A stretch of DNA of 47,887 nt from an uncultured Saprospiraceae bacterium (GTDB lineage: Bacteria > Bacteroidota > Bacteroidia > Chitinophagales > Saprospiraceae). Below the pieces are notes generated by a model that worked only from the letters and a program-made list of their open reading frames with translations, ran no database searches and had not been told where the DNA came from. A program made the position numbers and the translations under genes. Positions 34,583 to 41,424 of the stretch are shown here, piece after piece. The stretch lies in contig CALIHL010000039.1 in NCBI GenBank assembly GCA_938022935.1, positions 1-47,887 of the forward strand, given 5' to 3'. The number at the start of each line of letters is the position of its first letter. The first letter of the stretch is position 1.

Positions 34583-35316
34583 GCTGTATGAGGTGTTAAT
34601 TGATTCACTTGTTCTATGAACTCGTCTATACTTACAGCATCTTCAACGCTGTAATCACCTATCATCGTGCGTCTTAAGCCTGTTAGATATCCACCGCAAC
34701 CAAGGTATTGGCCGATATCATAGGCTAAAGTTCTTATGTAGGTTCCTTTTGTACAAGTGACCGCTATGTCCATCTTATCAGATGCAGTCAAACTTACGTC
34801 CAACTTGCTTATCGTAACGGGTCGAGGTTTTCGTTTGATCTCTTCTCCTCTCCTGGCCAGCTTGTACAACGCCACTCCTTTGACTTTGATCGCAGAGTAC
34901 ATCGGAGGTATCTGCTCTATGTCACCAGAAAACTGCTCCTTCACCTTAACTAAGTCATCAGCAGTGATGTTTTTATCTGGATAATAGACATCAGGTAATG
35001 TCTCAGCATCATATGAAGGTGTATCAACACCCAATGTCACTTCTCCTGTATAGGCCTTATGATGTGCTACGATCGTTTCTATTTTCTTGGTGTAGGGACC
35101 GATACATAAGATCAAAAGCCCTGAAGCCAAAGGATCTAAAGTGCCAGCATGACCAACTTTATACTTTTTGACATTGAGATGACGCTTGAGTACGTATCTC
35201 AGCTTATTGACCACATCAAATGAAGTCCACTCCAGTGGTTTATCAACCAAGATCGCTGCACCTTCTTTTAGATATGAGGACTGAATAGGGTTGTGAGTGG
35301 AGATAACATTATCCAT
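34579..35316 (-). CDS. truB: tRNA pseudouridine-55 synthase TruB
   Basis: 245 residues, a little shorter than E. coli TruB because it lacks most of the C-terminal PUA region, as is common in Bacteroidota. The catalytic loop KVGHAGTLDPLASGLLILC contains the active Asp. KPLEWTSFDVVNKLR at the start, QIPPMYSAIKVKGVALYKLA and TCTKGTYIRTLAYDIG are further family blocks. It makes the universal pseudouridine 55 in tRNA T-loops. It overlaps uppP by 8 bp upstream and gldA by 4 bp downstream. Confidence 0.97.
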   Translation of the reverse strand: MDNVISTHNPIQSSYLKEGAAILVDKPLEWTSFDVVNKLRYVLKRHLNVKKYKVGHAGTLDPLASGLLILCIGPYTKKIETIVAHHKAYTGEVTLGVDTPSYDAETLPDVYYPDKNITADDLVKVKEQFSGDIEQIPPMYSAIKVKGVALYKLARRGEEIKRKPRPVTISKLDVSLTASDKMDIAVTCTKGTYIRTLAYDIGQYLGCGGYLTGLRRTMIGDYSVEDAVSIDEFIEQVNQLTPHTA

Positions 35317-36106
35317 AGTTGTAGAACAAGATCACGATCAAACCTATAGATATACAATAGCCTGCGAAGTACTTGAGGCTGTACTTCTGGACCAGTGCAA
35401 TCATCCACTTACAAGCGATGATGCCTACCAAGAAAGATGATATAAGTGCCATGGATATAGGCATTATCGCCCCTTCAGATAATTGAAGATCTCCTGATGC
35501 TATGTCTAATATTAACTTTCCGATGATCACAGGCAGTACCATTAAGAATGAAAACTTCGCTGCATTCTTCTTTCCAACGCCAAGCATCAGTGCTGCAGCT
35601 ATCGTCATACCACTTCGTGATATCCCTGGCATGATGGCCACTGCTTGTGCCACTCCGATGAGCAGGGCTTTCTTCCATCCAACTGTGCCTTCGCTTGATG
35701 TTATATTTGGCGTAAGCCATAGGATCACTCCCGTAAATATCAATGAAACACCAACCATCCAGATACCGCCACTGAAGATCTCCTCGATCCTATCTTCGAA
35801 TAGTAAACCTAAGATCATCGCAGGTACCATCGAGACTAATATCTCCATGGCTAACCGTGTCTCATCACTCCACCTAAAGCTCAAGAGGTCTTTCAGGATA
35901 TTGATTATGTCTTGTCGAAACACATAAAGGATGCTCAGCGCCGTACCGAAGTGTACCAAAACGACCATAGTTAGATCAGAGTCTACACTCTCCGATGAAC
36001 CCAGAAAATAATTGATTAACTCGAGATGACCACTGCTACTTACCGGTAGAAACTCCGTCAGTCCTTGTATCACACCTAAGACCAGAGACCTCAATATATC
36101 AGACAT
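35309..36106 (-). CDS. uppP: Undecaprenyl-diphosphatase UppP/BacA
   Basis: 265 residues with about eight membrane segments. The two catalytic blocks are clear: GVIQGLTEFLPVSSSGHLEL near the N-terminus and IMPGISRSGMTIAAALMLGV in the middle. The enzyme recycles the undecaprenyl-diphosphate carrier lipid for peptidoglycan and O-antigen synthesis and can give bacitracin tolerance. It lies 25 bp after the DUF3098 gene and overlaps truB by 8 bp. Confidence 0.97.
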   Translation of the reverse strand: MSDILRSLVLGVIQGLTEFLPVSSSGHLELINYFLGSSESVDSDLTMVVLVHFGTALSILYVFRQDIINILKDLLSFRWSDETRLAMEILVSMVPAMILGLLFEDRIEEIFSGGIWMVGVSLIFTGVILWLTPNITSSEGTVGWKKALLIGVAQAVAIMPGISRSGMTIAAALMLGVGKKNAAKFSFLMVLPVIIGKLILDIASGDLQLSEGAIMPISMALISSFLVGIIACKWMIALVQKYSLKYFAGYCISIGLIVILFYNYG

Positions 36107-36131
36107 CAGACATAGAACTTATAAGGTAAAT

Positions 36132-36464
36132 CTACTTGAAAATGGCATACACTTCTATGCCCAGTCCAATCAAAATGACAATCGGAGCCAAAGTGATCCT
36201 TCTGAAACTGTATATCAAGCTTTCATCCCAGACATCTGGGCTTGGCATCGAACCACCTGACATCAGTATCATACCAAAGATGATGACGCCAACTCCGATC
36301 AACATCCACTTGAAGTTTTCTCGACCGAATAACAGCGGCGTCTTGGCAACTGCTTTAGCTGAAGACTTACGCTTAGAGACAGTTGGCTTGATCTTAGTCT
36401 TGGCAGACTCTTTTTTGACCTTCCCGACTACCTTTTTCTTTTTATTACTTGATGAAGTACTCAC
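36132..36464 (-). CDS. DUF3098 small membrane protein
   Basis: 110 residues: a Lys/Ser-rich cytoplasmic head of about 45 residues, then LLFGRENFKWMLIGVGVIIF with the first helix, a SGGSMPSPDVWDES loop, YSFRRITLAPIVILIGLGIE with the second helix. This is the DUF3098 pattern, almost always found between ftsX and uppP in Bacteroidota. It overlaps ftsX by 4 bp. Function unknown; the position suggests a link to cell-envelope or division proteins. Confidence 0.9.
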   Translation of the reverse strand: MSTSSSNKKKKVVGKVKKESAKTKIKPTVSKRKSSAKAVAKTPLLFGRENFKWMLIGVGVIIFGMILMSGGSMPSPDVWDESLIYSFRRITLAPIVILIGLGIEVYAIFK

Positions 36465-37285
36465 TTGGCAATTGACAGATTAAGTGAAGAAAAATAAGCC
36501 TTTAAAGTCCTGAAAGTAACGAAGGCATGTAAACCTGTAACAATCAAGAACATAATGGCTATCGCTGTAAACGTCTGCAAGAACGTGATTTCTAAGCCGT
36601 CCAGCAACGTATTATTAATAAATATAATGTTAACCAACATAGCAGCTGCTCCAATAGCAGCGCTAATGGCACCCCACTTGGCTGACCAAGTGACCCGAGA
36701 CTTCACTATAACATCCTCATCAGCCCCTGCTATTGACATCACTTTGATATCCTTAGAGAACGCTCTGATGTCTCTTTTGATCCTTAAAACCAAGATGACC
36801 ATAGCCCCTAACAAGACCAAACCTGCGATGGTCAGTAAGCCAAGTCTAAACCGACCAAATGTCTCAGGTAGTTCGCTCAGTAGCATATCATCAACATAAA
36901 CACCTTCTACTCCTTTGATCTTAATCACGTCGCTCTTAAAGCTTTCTACGTCCTCAGCCTCTAGTCCCGTGGTCTTAAAGGTGATAATATCAAGAAATGG
37001 ATTATCCGCCATATACGATAGCTCAGGCATATCAGCTTTCATTCTTTTTAGAGCTTCGTCTGCACTGATCACCTTCACACTGCGGCCTTGTACAGGAGAC
37101 ATGTCTGATATTACTGATTCGGCAGTGATGCGTTGTCCAGGCATGATGTTTTGGGAGAGCTCTGCGATGAAAACAGCACTGGACTGAAGGTCTCTGTAAG
37201 CGGAGACAGACTTTATGATCAGGCAGAGAGAGATGCCCATAATAGTGGCAATCACAACATTCATGATGATTCTATTGACTCTCAT
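36461..37285 (-). CDS. ftsX: FtsX-like permease, cell division
   Basis: 274 residues with the FtsX layout: one N-terminal helix (VVIATIMGISLCLIIKSVSA), a periplasmic domain of about 130 residues (DEALKRMKADMPELSYMADN, NPFLDIITFKT), then three helices at the C-terminus (LGLLTIAGLVLLGAMVILVL, WGAISAAIGAAAMLVNIIF, FTAIAIMFLIVTGLHAFVTF). FtsX works with the ATPase FtsE to control peptidoglycan hydrolases at division; ftsE is not adjacent here. It is the first gene of the nine-gene operon. A near-consensus -7 element (AATATTTG, minus strand) lies at 37318-37311. Confidence 0.92.
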   Translation of the reverse strand: MRVNRIIMNVVIATIMGISLCLIIKSVSAYRDLQSSAVFIAELSQNIMPGQRITAESVISDMSPVQGRSVKVISADEALKRMKADMPELSYMADNPFLDIITFKTTGLEAEDVESFKSDVIKIKGVEGVYVDDMLLSELPETFGRFRLGLLTIAGLVLLGAMVILVLRIKRDIRAFSKDIKVMSIAGADEDVIVKSRVTWSAKWGAISAAIGAAAMLVNIIFINNTLLDGLEITFLQTFTAIAIMFLIVTGLHAFVTFRTLKAYFSSLNLSIAK

Positions 37286-37310
37286 ATACTACTTAACCAG
37301 CTCGCTTTTG

Positions 37311-37318
37311 CAAATATT
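37311..37318 (-). promoter_or_regulatory. Possible -7 element of the ftsX operon
   Basis: Minus-strand AATATTTG matches TAnnTTTG at seven of eight positions and lies 26 bp before the ftsX ATG at 37285, leaving a short leader. No good -33 TTG is visible. Confidence 0.3.
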
Positions 37319-37401
37319 ATAAAATATCGCATATATAAAGCATCAGAGGTCTATGAAGTTACGAAGTGTTAAAATTCACTGTAAACAGGTAGACTACGAT
37401 C

Positions 37402-37432
37402 TAATAATATTGATACATTGTGAATATTATTA
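37402..37432. promoter_or_regulatory. Perfect 10-bp inverted repeat before the outer-membrane protein gene
   Basis: TAATAATATT (37402-37411) and AATATTATTA (37423-37432) are exact reverse complements with an 11-nt spacer, ending 13 bp before the ATG at 37446. It could be an operator or a leader hairpin controlling translation. The sequence is very AT-rich. Confidence 0.4.
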
Positions 37433-37445
37433 ACCGAAACAAAAT

Positions 37446-37901
37446 ATGAAAGGAATGAAAAAAACATTGTTGTTACTGATTTGTGTGTTCGCTATGGGTT
37501 ACTCAGCGCAAGCACAGTTTAAGATTGGAGCAGGAGCTAGCTTGTTAGATGGCTTTTTTGGAGTTGGAGCTAAGGCGCACAATTCATTTAGTGAAGATTT
37601 TGCAGGACAAGCAAGTTTTCATTACTACTTCGAAAGTGTTGTAACAGTATACACTATAGATCTTGACGTTCACTACAGTGGCTTTGACATAGGAGATGTA
37701 GAGAGTTTTGCATTGACTCCTTTTGCTGGGCTCAACTTTTTTAGAGCTGGAGTTTCGGGATTTGGAGCCACTACTACAAATCTCAACGTTGGTGTCAATG
37801 GCACAATGCCACTAACCGACACACTTGATTTATACATCGAACCCAAACTAATTATCGGAAGTGGGTCATCCTTTGGTATAGCTGCTGGAGTCTACTTCTA
37901 A
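37446..37901 (+). CDS. Small outer-membrane beta-barrel-like protein
   Basis: 151 residues; the ATG at 37455 is an equally possible start three codons later. A signal peptide ends at YSAQAQ. The mature part has alternating hydrophobic and polar stretches with Gly (FKIGAGASLLDGFFGVGAKA, GFDIGDVESFALTPFAGLNF, NVGVNGTMPLTDTLDLYIEP) and ends in an aromatic residue (GIAAGVYF), the classic C-terminal beta-signal of outer-membrane barrels. About eight strands would fit the size. It is followed by a strong intrinsic terminator and so is a single-gene unit. Confidence 0.8.
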   Translation: MKGMKKTLLLLICVFAMGYSAQAQFKIGAGASLLDGFFGVGAKAHNSFSEDFAGQASFHYYFESVVTVYTIDLDVHYSGFDIGDVESFALTPFAGLNFFRAGVSGFGATTTNLNVGVNGTMPLTDTLDLYIEPKLIIGSGSSFGIAAGVYF

Positions 37902-37927
37902 GCACAACAAGACAATACAGAATTGTT

Positions 37928-37956
37928 AAAGGCGTCTTTTAGACGCCTTTTTTATT
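37928..37956 (+). terminator. Intrinsic terminator
   Basis: AAAGGCGTCT-TTT-AGACGCCTTT (37928-37950) forms a 10-bp stem with a 3-nt loop and is followed by a T-rich run (TTTATTTG). It lies 27 bp after the outer-membrane protein stop and 32 bp before the next gene. Confidence 0.9.
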
Positions 37957-37982
37957 TGTATCATTGATTAAAATTATCAGAC

Positions 37983-38924
37983 TTGACAATCAGAACTCTA
38001 ACTGTTACTCTTTCACTCTCACTATCCTTAATGATACTGACTATGTGCCAGAATAAAAACACCAACACAACACCTGCCGAGACTACAGAATCTGCTATAA
38101 ACACTTTTGATATAGAAGGCCACAGAGGCTGCCGAGGACTTTACCCTGAGAACACACTTCCTGCTTTTCAAAAAGCCCTAGAACTACAAGTGAATACTCT
38201 TGAGCTTGACCTTGCAGTCTCAGCAGATAAGCAACTGGTTGTCTCGCATGAGCCTTACTTCAGATCTGGGCTAAGCATTGACCCAGATGGCAATCCTGTC
38301 ACAAAAGAGGACGAACTGAATCATAACATCTACAAGATGGATTATGAGACCGTGATGAAGTATGACGTCGGTAGTCTGAGCGATGAGCGATATCCAGAAA
38401 GAGAAAATCTAAGAACCTTCAAGCCGCTTTTTACGGATGTGGTTAACAAAGCGCAACACTATGCTTTTACTTTTCAGGTCGAAGAACCTGATTATAATAT
38501 AGAGATAAAAAGAAACCCTGAATATGATGAGAAGTTTCATCCTACGGGTATGGAGTTCGCAAGCCTTGTCTTAGATAAAGTTAAGGAGCTTAACATCCAA
38601 AACAACACCATCATACAATCTTTTGACATTGAATCTTTACAAATTGTAAAGGCAAAGAATCCAGACATTAGATTGGCACTACTGATTGAAAATCAAAAAA
38701 GTGTAGCCGATAATATCACTGCACTAGGATTTAAGCCCGACATCTACAGTTGCTACTTCAAGCTGTTAAAGGCAGAAGACATCACATACTGCCATAACAA
38801 AGGCATCAAGGTGATCCCGTGGACTGTCAACGAGATCTCAGATATGCAAGCGATGGTAGATCTCGGCGTAGATGGGTTGATCTCTGACTATCCTGATAGA
38901 GCGATCTCATTAATTAGAAAGTAA
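37983..38924 (+). CDS. Glycerophosphodiester phosphodiesterase family lipoprotein
   Basis: 313 residues, start TTG at 37983 (no better ATG before the signal). The signal has a hydrophobic core ending in LMILTMC, a likely lipobox. The GDPD TIM-barrel is clear: IEGHRGCRGLYPENTLPAFQ with the catalytic His and the ENT block, TLELDLAVSADKQLVVSHEP with the metal-binding Glu/Asp and second His, and the C-terminal KVIPWTVNEISDMQAMVDLG and DGLISDYPDRA. It hydrolyses glycerophosphodiesters to alcohol plus glycerol-3-phosphate, here probably in the periplasm. The next gene starts 9 bp later, so the two are likely co-transcribed. Confidence 0.93.
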   Translation: MTIRTLTVTLSLSLSLMILTMCQNKNTNTTPAETTESAINTFDIEGHRGCRGLYPENTLPAFQKALELQVNTLELDLAVSADKQLVVSHEPYFRSGLSIDPDGNPVTKEDELNHNIYKMDYETVMKYDVGSLSDERYPERENLRTFKPLFTDVVNKAQHYAFTFQVEEPDYNIEIKRNPEYDEKFHPTGMEFASLVLDKVKELNIQNNTIIQSFDIESLQIVKAKNPDIRLALLIENQKSVADNITALGFKPDIYSCYFKLLKAEDITYCHNKGIKVIPWTVNEISDMQAMVDLGVDGLISDYPDRAISLIRK

Positions 38925-38933
38925 GGCCTCTAT

Positions 38934-39908
38934 ATGCCTGTAGATCATGGAGCAGACTTTCAGCCACCTTCCAGATATAAGAATGGGCATTACAGCACAT
39001 TCATACCATATCTCTTCGGCAAGAAACCTAAAGTAGATTACAAAAGAGAGCGCATAGACACTCCAGACGGGGACTTCTTAGATCTTGATTATATAAGATC
39101 AGGCAACAAGAAGTTAGCCGTACTTTGTCATGGACTTGAAGGCAGCAGTCGATCTGGGTATGTGATTCTATTTGCAGATCACCTCAAGCGACAGGGCTGG
39201 GACGTACTTGCCATGAACTATCGAAGTTGCAGCGGCGAGATGAATCGCACTTTACAGATGTACAACAGTGGGATGACTCAAGATCTTCATGCCACTATAG
39301 CTCATGTAGAGCATGACTATGAGGATATCGGCCTTTATGGATTTAGCTTGGGTGGCAATATTGTTCTAAAATACGGTGGAGAAGACACTTATGTTTTATC
39401 ACAAAAGATAAGATCTATCGTAGCCATCAGCACGCCACTTGATTTGTACAATGCCTCTATCGAATTATTAAAATGGGACAGCAAGTTATATCAGTGGAAC
39501 TTTCTCTTAAGTCTATCGTATAAGATATTTAGAAAAAAGCTACAATACCCGAAGGAGATACAATTGAGAAAGCTCTTAAAGTGCAGCACTTTATACAAGT
39601 TTGATGAGCACTATACTGCCCCCATGTTTGGCTATAAAGATGCAGCAGATTATTACAATCAGAATGCATCAATACAGTGGTTAGACAAGATTAAGATCCC
39701 TACCTTTATACTCAATGCAAAAGATGACCCCTTCTTAGGGCCCAAATGCTACCCTGTTAACATGGTTGCCAAATTAGAAAACGTGCACTTATCTGTACCA
39801 GCACATGGCGGTCATGTGGGATTCGCTTATGGCCGTAATGACAGGTCTTGGATGATCGATAAAGTAGACGCATTTGTGAAAACACAATTAGAAAAACTAA
39901 TATCTTAA
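38934..39908 (+). CDS. YheT-type alpha/beta hydrolase
   Basis: 324 residues of the YheT/ABHD1-3 group. QPPSRYKNGHYSTFIPYLFG at the start is the usual lead-in. AVLCHGLEGSSRSGYVILFA carries the oxyanion-hole HG, IGLYGFSLGGNIVLKYGG the nucleophile Ser (GFSLGGN), ILNAKDDPFLGP the acid Asp, and SVPAHGGHVGFAYG the catalytic His. A cytoplasmic or membrane-associated esterase of unknown substrate; eukaryotic relatives act on lipids, which would suit its position directly after a glycerophosphodiesterase gene. Confidence 0.92.
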   Translation: MPVDHGADFQPPSRYKNGHYSTFIPYLFGKKPKVDYKRERIDTPDGDFLDLDYIRSGNKKLAVLCHGLEGSSRSGYVILFADHLKRQGWDVLAMNYRSCSGEMNRTLQMYNSGMTQDLHATIAHVEHDYEDIGLYGFSLGGNIVLKYGGEDTYVLSQKIRSIVAISTPLDLYNASIELLKWDSKLYQWNFLLSLSYKIFRKKLQYPKEIQLRKLLKCSTLYKFDEHYTAPMFGYKDAADYYNQNASIQWLDKIKIPTFILNAKDDPFLGPKCYPVNMVAKLENVHLSVPAHGGHVGFAYGRNDRSWMIDKVDAFVKTQLEKLIS

Positions 39909-39913
39909 AGCTC

Positions 39914-40774
39914 ATGAGATCTATCATTCTTGCTGTTACAGTCTCTTTTATTTTTCAAGGAACAACCCTTTGTCAAAGAGGCCAAGTATTCGACGATTTA
40001 TCTATGCAAAGTGACATACTTGATAGTGAACGAAAGTATGCCATCTACTTACCCCCTGATTATGAGTCATCATCAAGGAGCTATCCCGTTCTTTATCTAC
40101 TGCACGGGGCAGGTGATGACCAGACGGGGTGGATCCAGTTTGGCGAAGTATTGCGCATCACAGATAAAGCCATCGGTGAAGGAACATCAACACCTATGAT
40201 TATAGTTATGCCAGATGCCAATACTGGTATACGTGGCTACTTCAACGATGTTAGTGGTGAATGGAAATATGAAGACTTTATCTTTGAAGAGCTTATCCCT
40301 CATGTAGAGCAGAAGTACAGAATCAAAGGAGAAAAAAGATACCGAGCTGTAGCAGGTCTTTCTATGGGTGGTGGTGGATCATTCATGTACGCACTTCATC
40401 ATCCCGAGATGTTTTCGTCAGCATGTCCACTGAGTGCATATATCGGACCTTCTGATATAAATCAACTACGACAAAGGATGCCATCTTCACCAATCTATAC
40501 CGACGCTGAGTTACAGACCTATCTTGATCGACACAATGCTCTCACTTTAATTAAAGAGATGCCTGCTGAGGACATTAAGGCAGTAAGGTGGTTCATTGAT
40601 TGTGGGGATGATGACTTTTTATATGAAGGCAATAGCCTGATACACATCGCTATGAAAAAACGTGAGATACCTCACGAGTATCGAGTCAGAGATGGTGGTC
40701 ATGGATGGACTTATTGGAGAGATGCATTGCCTGTGGTGCTTGATTTTGTTAGCCAAGCTTTTCATCAGAAGTAG
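39914..40774 (+). CDS. Secreted esterase, esterase D / feruloyl-esterase-like alpha/beta hydrolase
   Basis: 286 residues, starting 5 bp after the YheT-type gene. A signal peptide ends near TTLCQRG. The hydrolase core is clear: YPVLYLLHGAGDDQTGW, MIIVMPDANTG, RYRAVAGLSMGGGGSFMYAL with the nucleophile Ser in GLSMGG, FIDCGDDDFLYEG with the acid Asp, and the final VRDGGHGWTYWRDALP His. This is the esterase D / XynZ-type family that cleaves acyl or feruloyl esters from carbohydrates. Third gene of a probable operon with the phosphodiesterase and YheT-like genes. Confidence 0.9.
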   Translation: MRSIILAVTVSFIFQGTTLCQRGQVFDDLSMQSDILDSERKYAIYLPPDYESSSRSYPVLYLLHGAGDDQTGWIQFGEVLRITDKAIGEGTSTPMIIVMPDANTGIRGYFNDVSGEWKYEDFIFEELIPHVEQKYRIKGEKRYRAVAGLSMGGGGSFMYALHHPEMFSSACPLSAYIGPSDINQLRQRMPSSPIYTDAELQTYLDRHNALTLIKEMPAEDIKAVRWFIDCGDDDFLYEGNSLIHIAMKKREIPHEYRVRDGGHGWTYWRDALPVVLDFVSQAFHQK

Positions 40775-40809
40775 TTGCTACTAATAAAGAAATAAAAAAA
40801 TTAAGCTAA

Positions 40810-40826
40810 ATGCAACATTGTTGCAT
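40810..40826. promoter_or_regulatory. Perfect 8-1-8 palindrome, candidate Fur/Zur-family operator
   Basis: ATGCAACA-T-TGTTGCAT is a perfect inverted repeat with one central base, containing the 7-1-7 core that Fur-family repressors favour. It ends 8 bp before a TAnnTTTG promoter element, so a bound repressor would cover the -33 region. It controls the lipoprotein/TonB-receptor pair. Which regulator binds is inference. Confidence 0.7.
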
Positions 40827-40834
40827 AAAGAACC

Positions 40835-40842
40835 TATATTTG
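40835..40842 (+). promoter_or_regulatory. Bacteroidota -7 promoter element
   Basis: TATATTTG is a full match to TAnnTTTG. It lies 21 bp before the ATG at 40864 and directly downstream of the palindrome. Transcription from here excludes the ATG at 40810 as a start. Confidence 0.55.
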
Positions 40843-40863
40843 CATTGCACAAAAAAAATAGTA

Positions 40864-41424
40864 ATGTTTAGAAGTTCATACATCATCACAGCCGTACTAC
40901 TATCAATGACTTTGTTTTACGCATGCGACAAGGACGAGCCTGAAATCCCAAATGAAGAAGAACTTATAACCACGTTAAACTATACGTTGTCTCCAATGAA
41001 TGGAGGTGCGGATGTAGAACTGAGCTTTGTTGATTTAGATGGAGATGGAGGAGCAAATCCTTTAGTCACCAATGGTACGTTACAGGCTAACCAGACTTAT
41101 GAAGGTACTTTGGAACTACTCAATGAATCTGAGTCACCTGCTGAGAACATCACAGATGAAGTAGCTGCAGAAGATCTTGAACATCAGTTCTTCTTTCAGT
41201 CCAATGCTTCAGGTGTTAGCGTTTCATACAATGACCAAGATTCAGAAGGAAATCCACTGGGCGTAAGCAGTATCCTAACAACAGGCGACGCTACCTCAGG
41301 TAGTTTGACGATTACACTAAGACACGAACCAAACAAGTCTGCATCAGGTGTTTCTCAAGGAAATATAAGCAATGCAGGTGGTGAAACAGATATTGAGGTT
41401 ACTTTTACAATTGATGTTCAGTAG
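40864..41424 (+). CDS. Lipoprotein paired with a TonB receptor (probable metal or cofactor uptake)
   Basis: 186 residues from ATG 40864. An in-frame ATG at 40810 lies inside the palindrome and upstream of the promoter element, so it is rejected. The signal ends in LFYAC, giving a lipoprotein with an acidic head (DKDEPEIPNEEE). The mature part is rich in beta-type sequence with Asp clusters (LSFVDLDGDGGANP) and ends EVTFTIDV. No enzyme motif. The downstream TonB-receptor gene overlaps its end by 11 bp, so it is probably an outer-leaflet partner of that receptor. The ligand is not established. Confidence 0.8.
   Translation: MFRSSYIITAVLLSMTLFYACDKDEPEIPNEEELITTLNYTLSPMNGGADVELSFVDLDGDGGANPLVTNGTLQANQTYEGTLELLNESESPAENITDEVAAEDLEHQFFFQSNASGVSVSYNDQDSEGNPLGVSSILTTGDATSGSLTITLRHEPNKSASGVSQGNISNAGGETDIEVTFTIDVQ

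Noticed and set aside
40810..40863. N-terminal extension of the lipoprotein starting at the ATG at 40810
   Set aside because: That ATG lies inside the palindrome and ahead of the TAnnTTTG element, and the extension (MQHCCIKNLY...) would spoil the lipoprotein signal.
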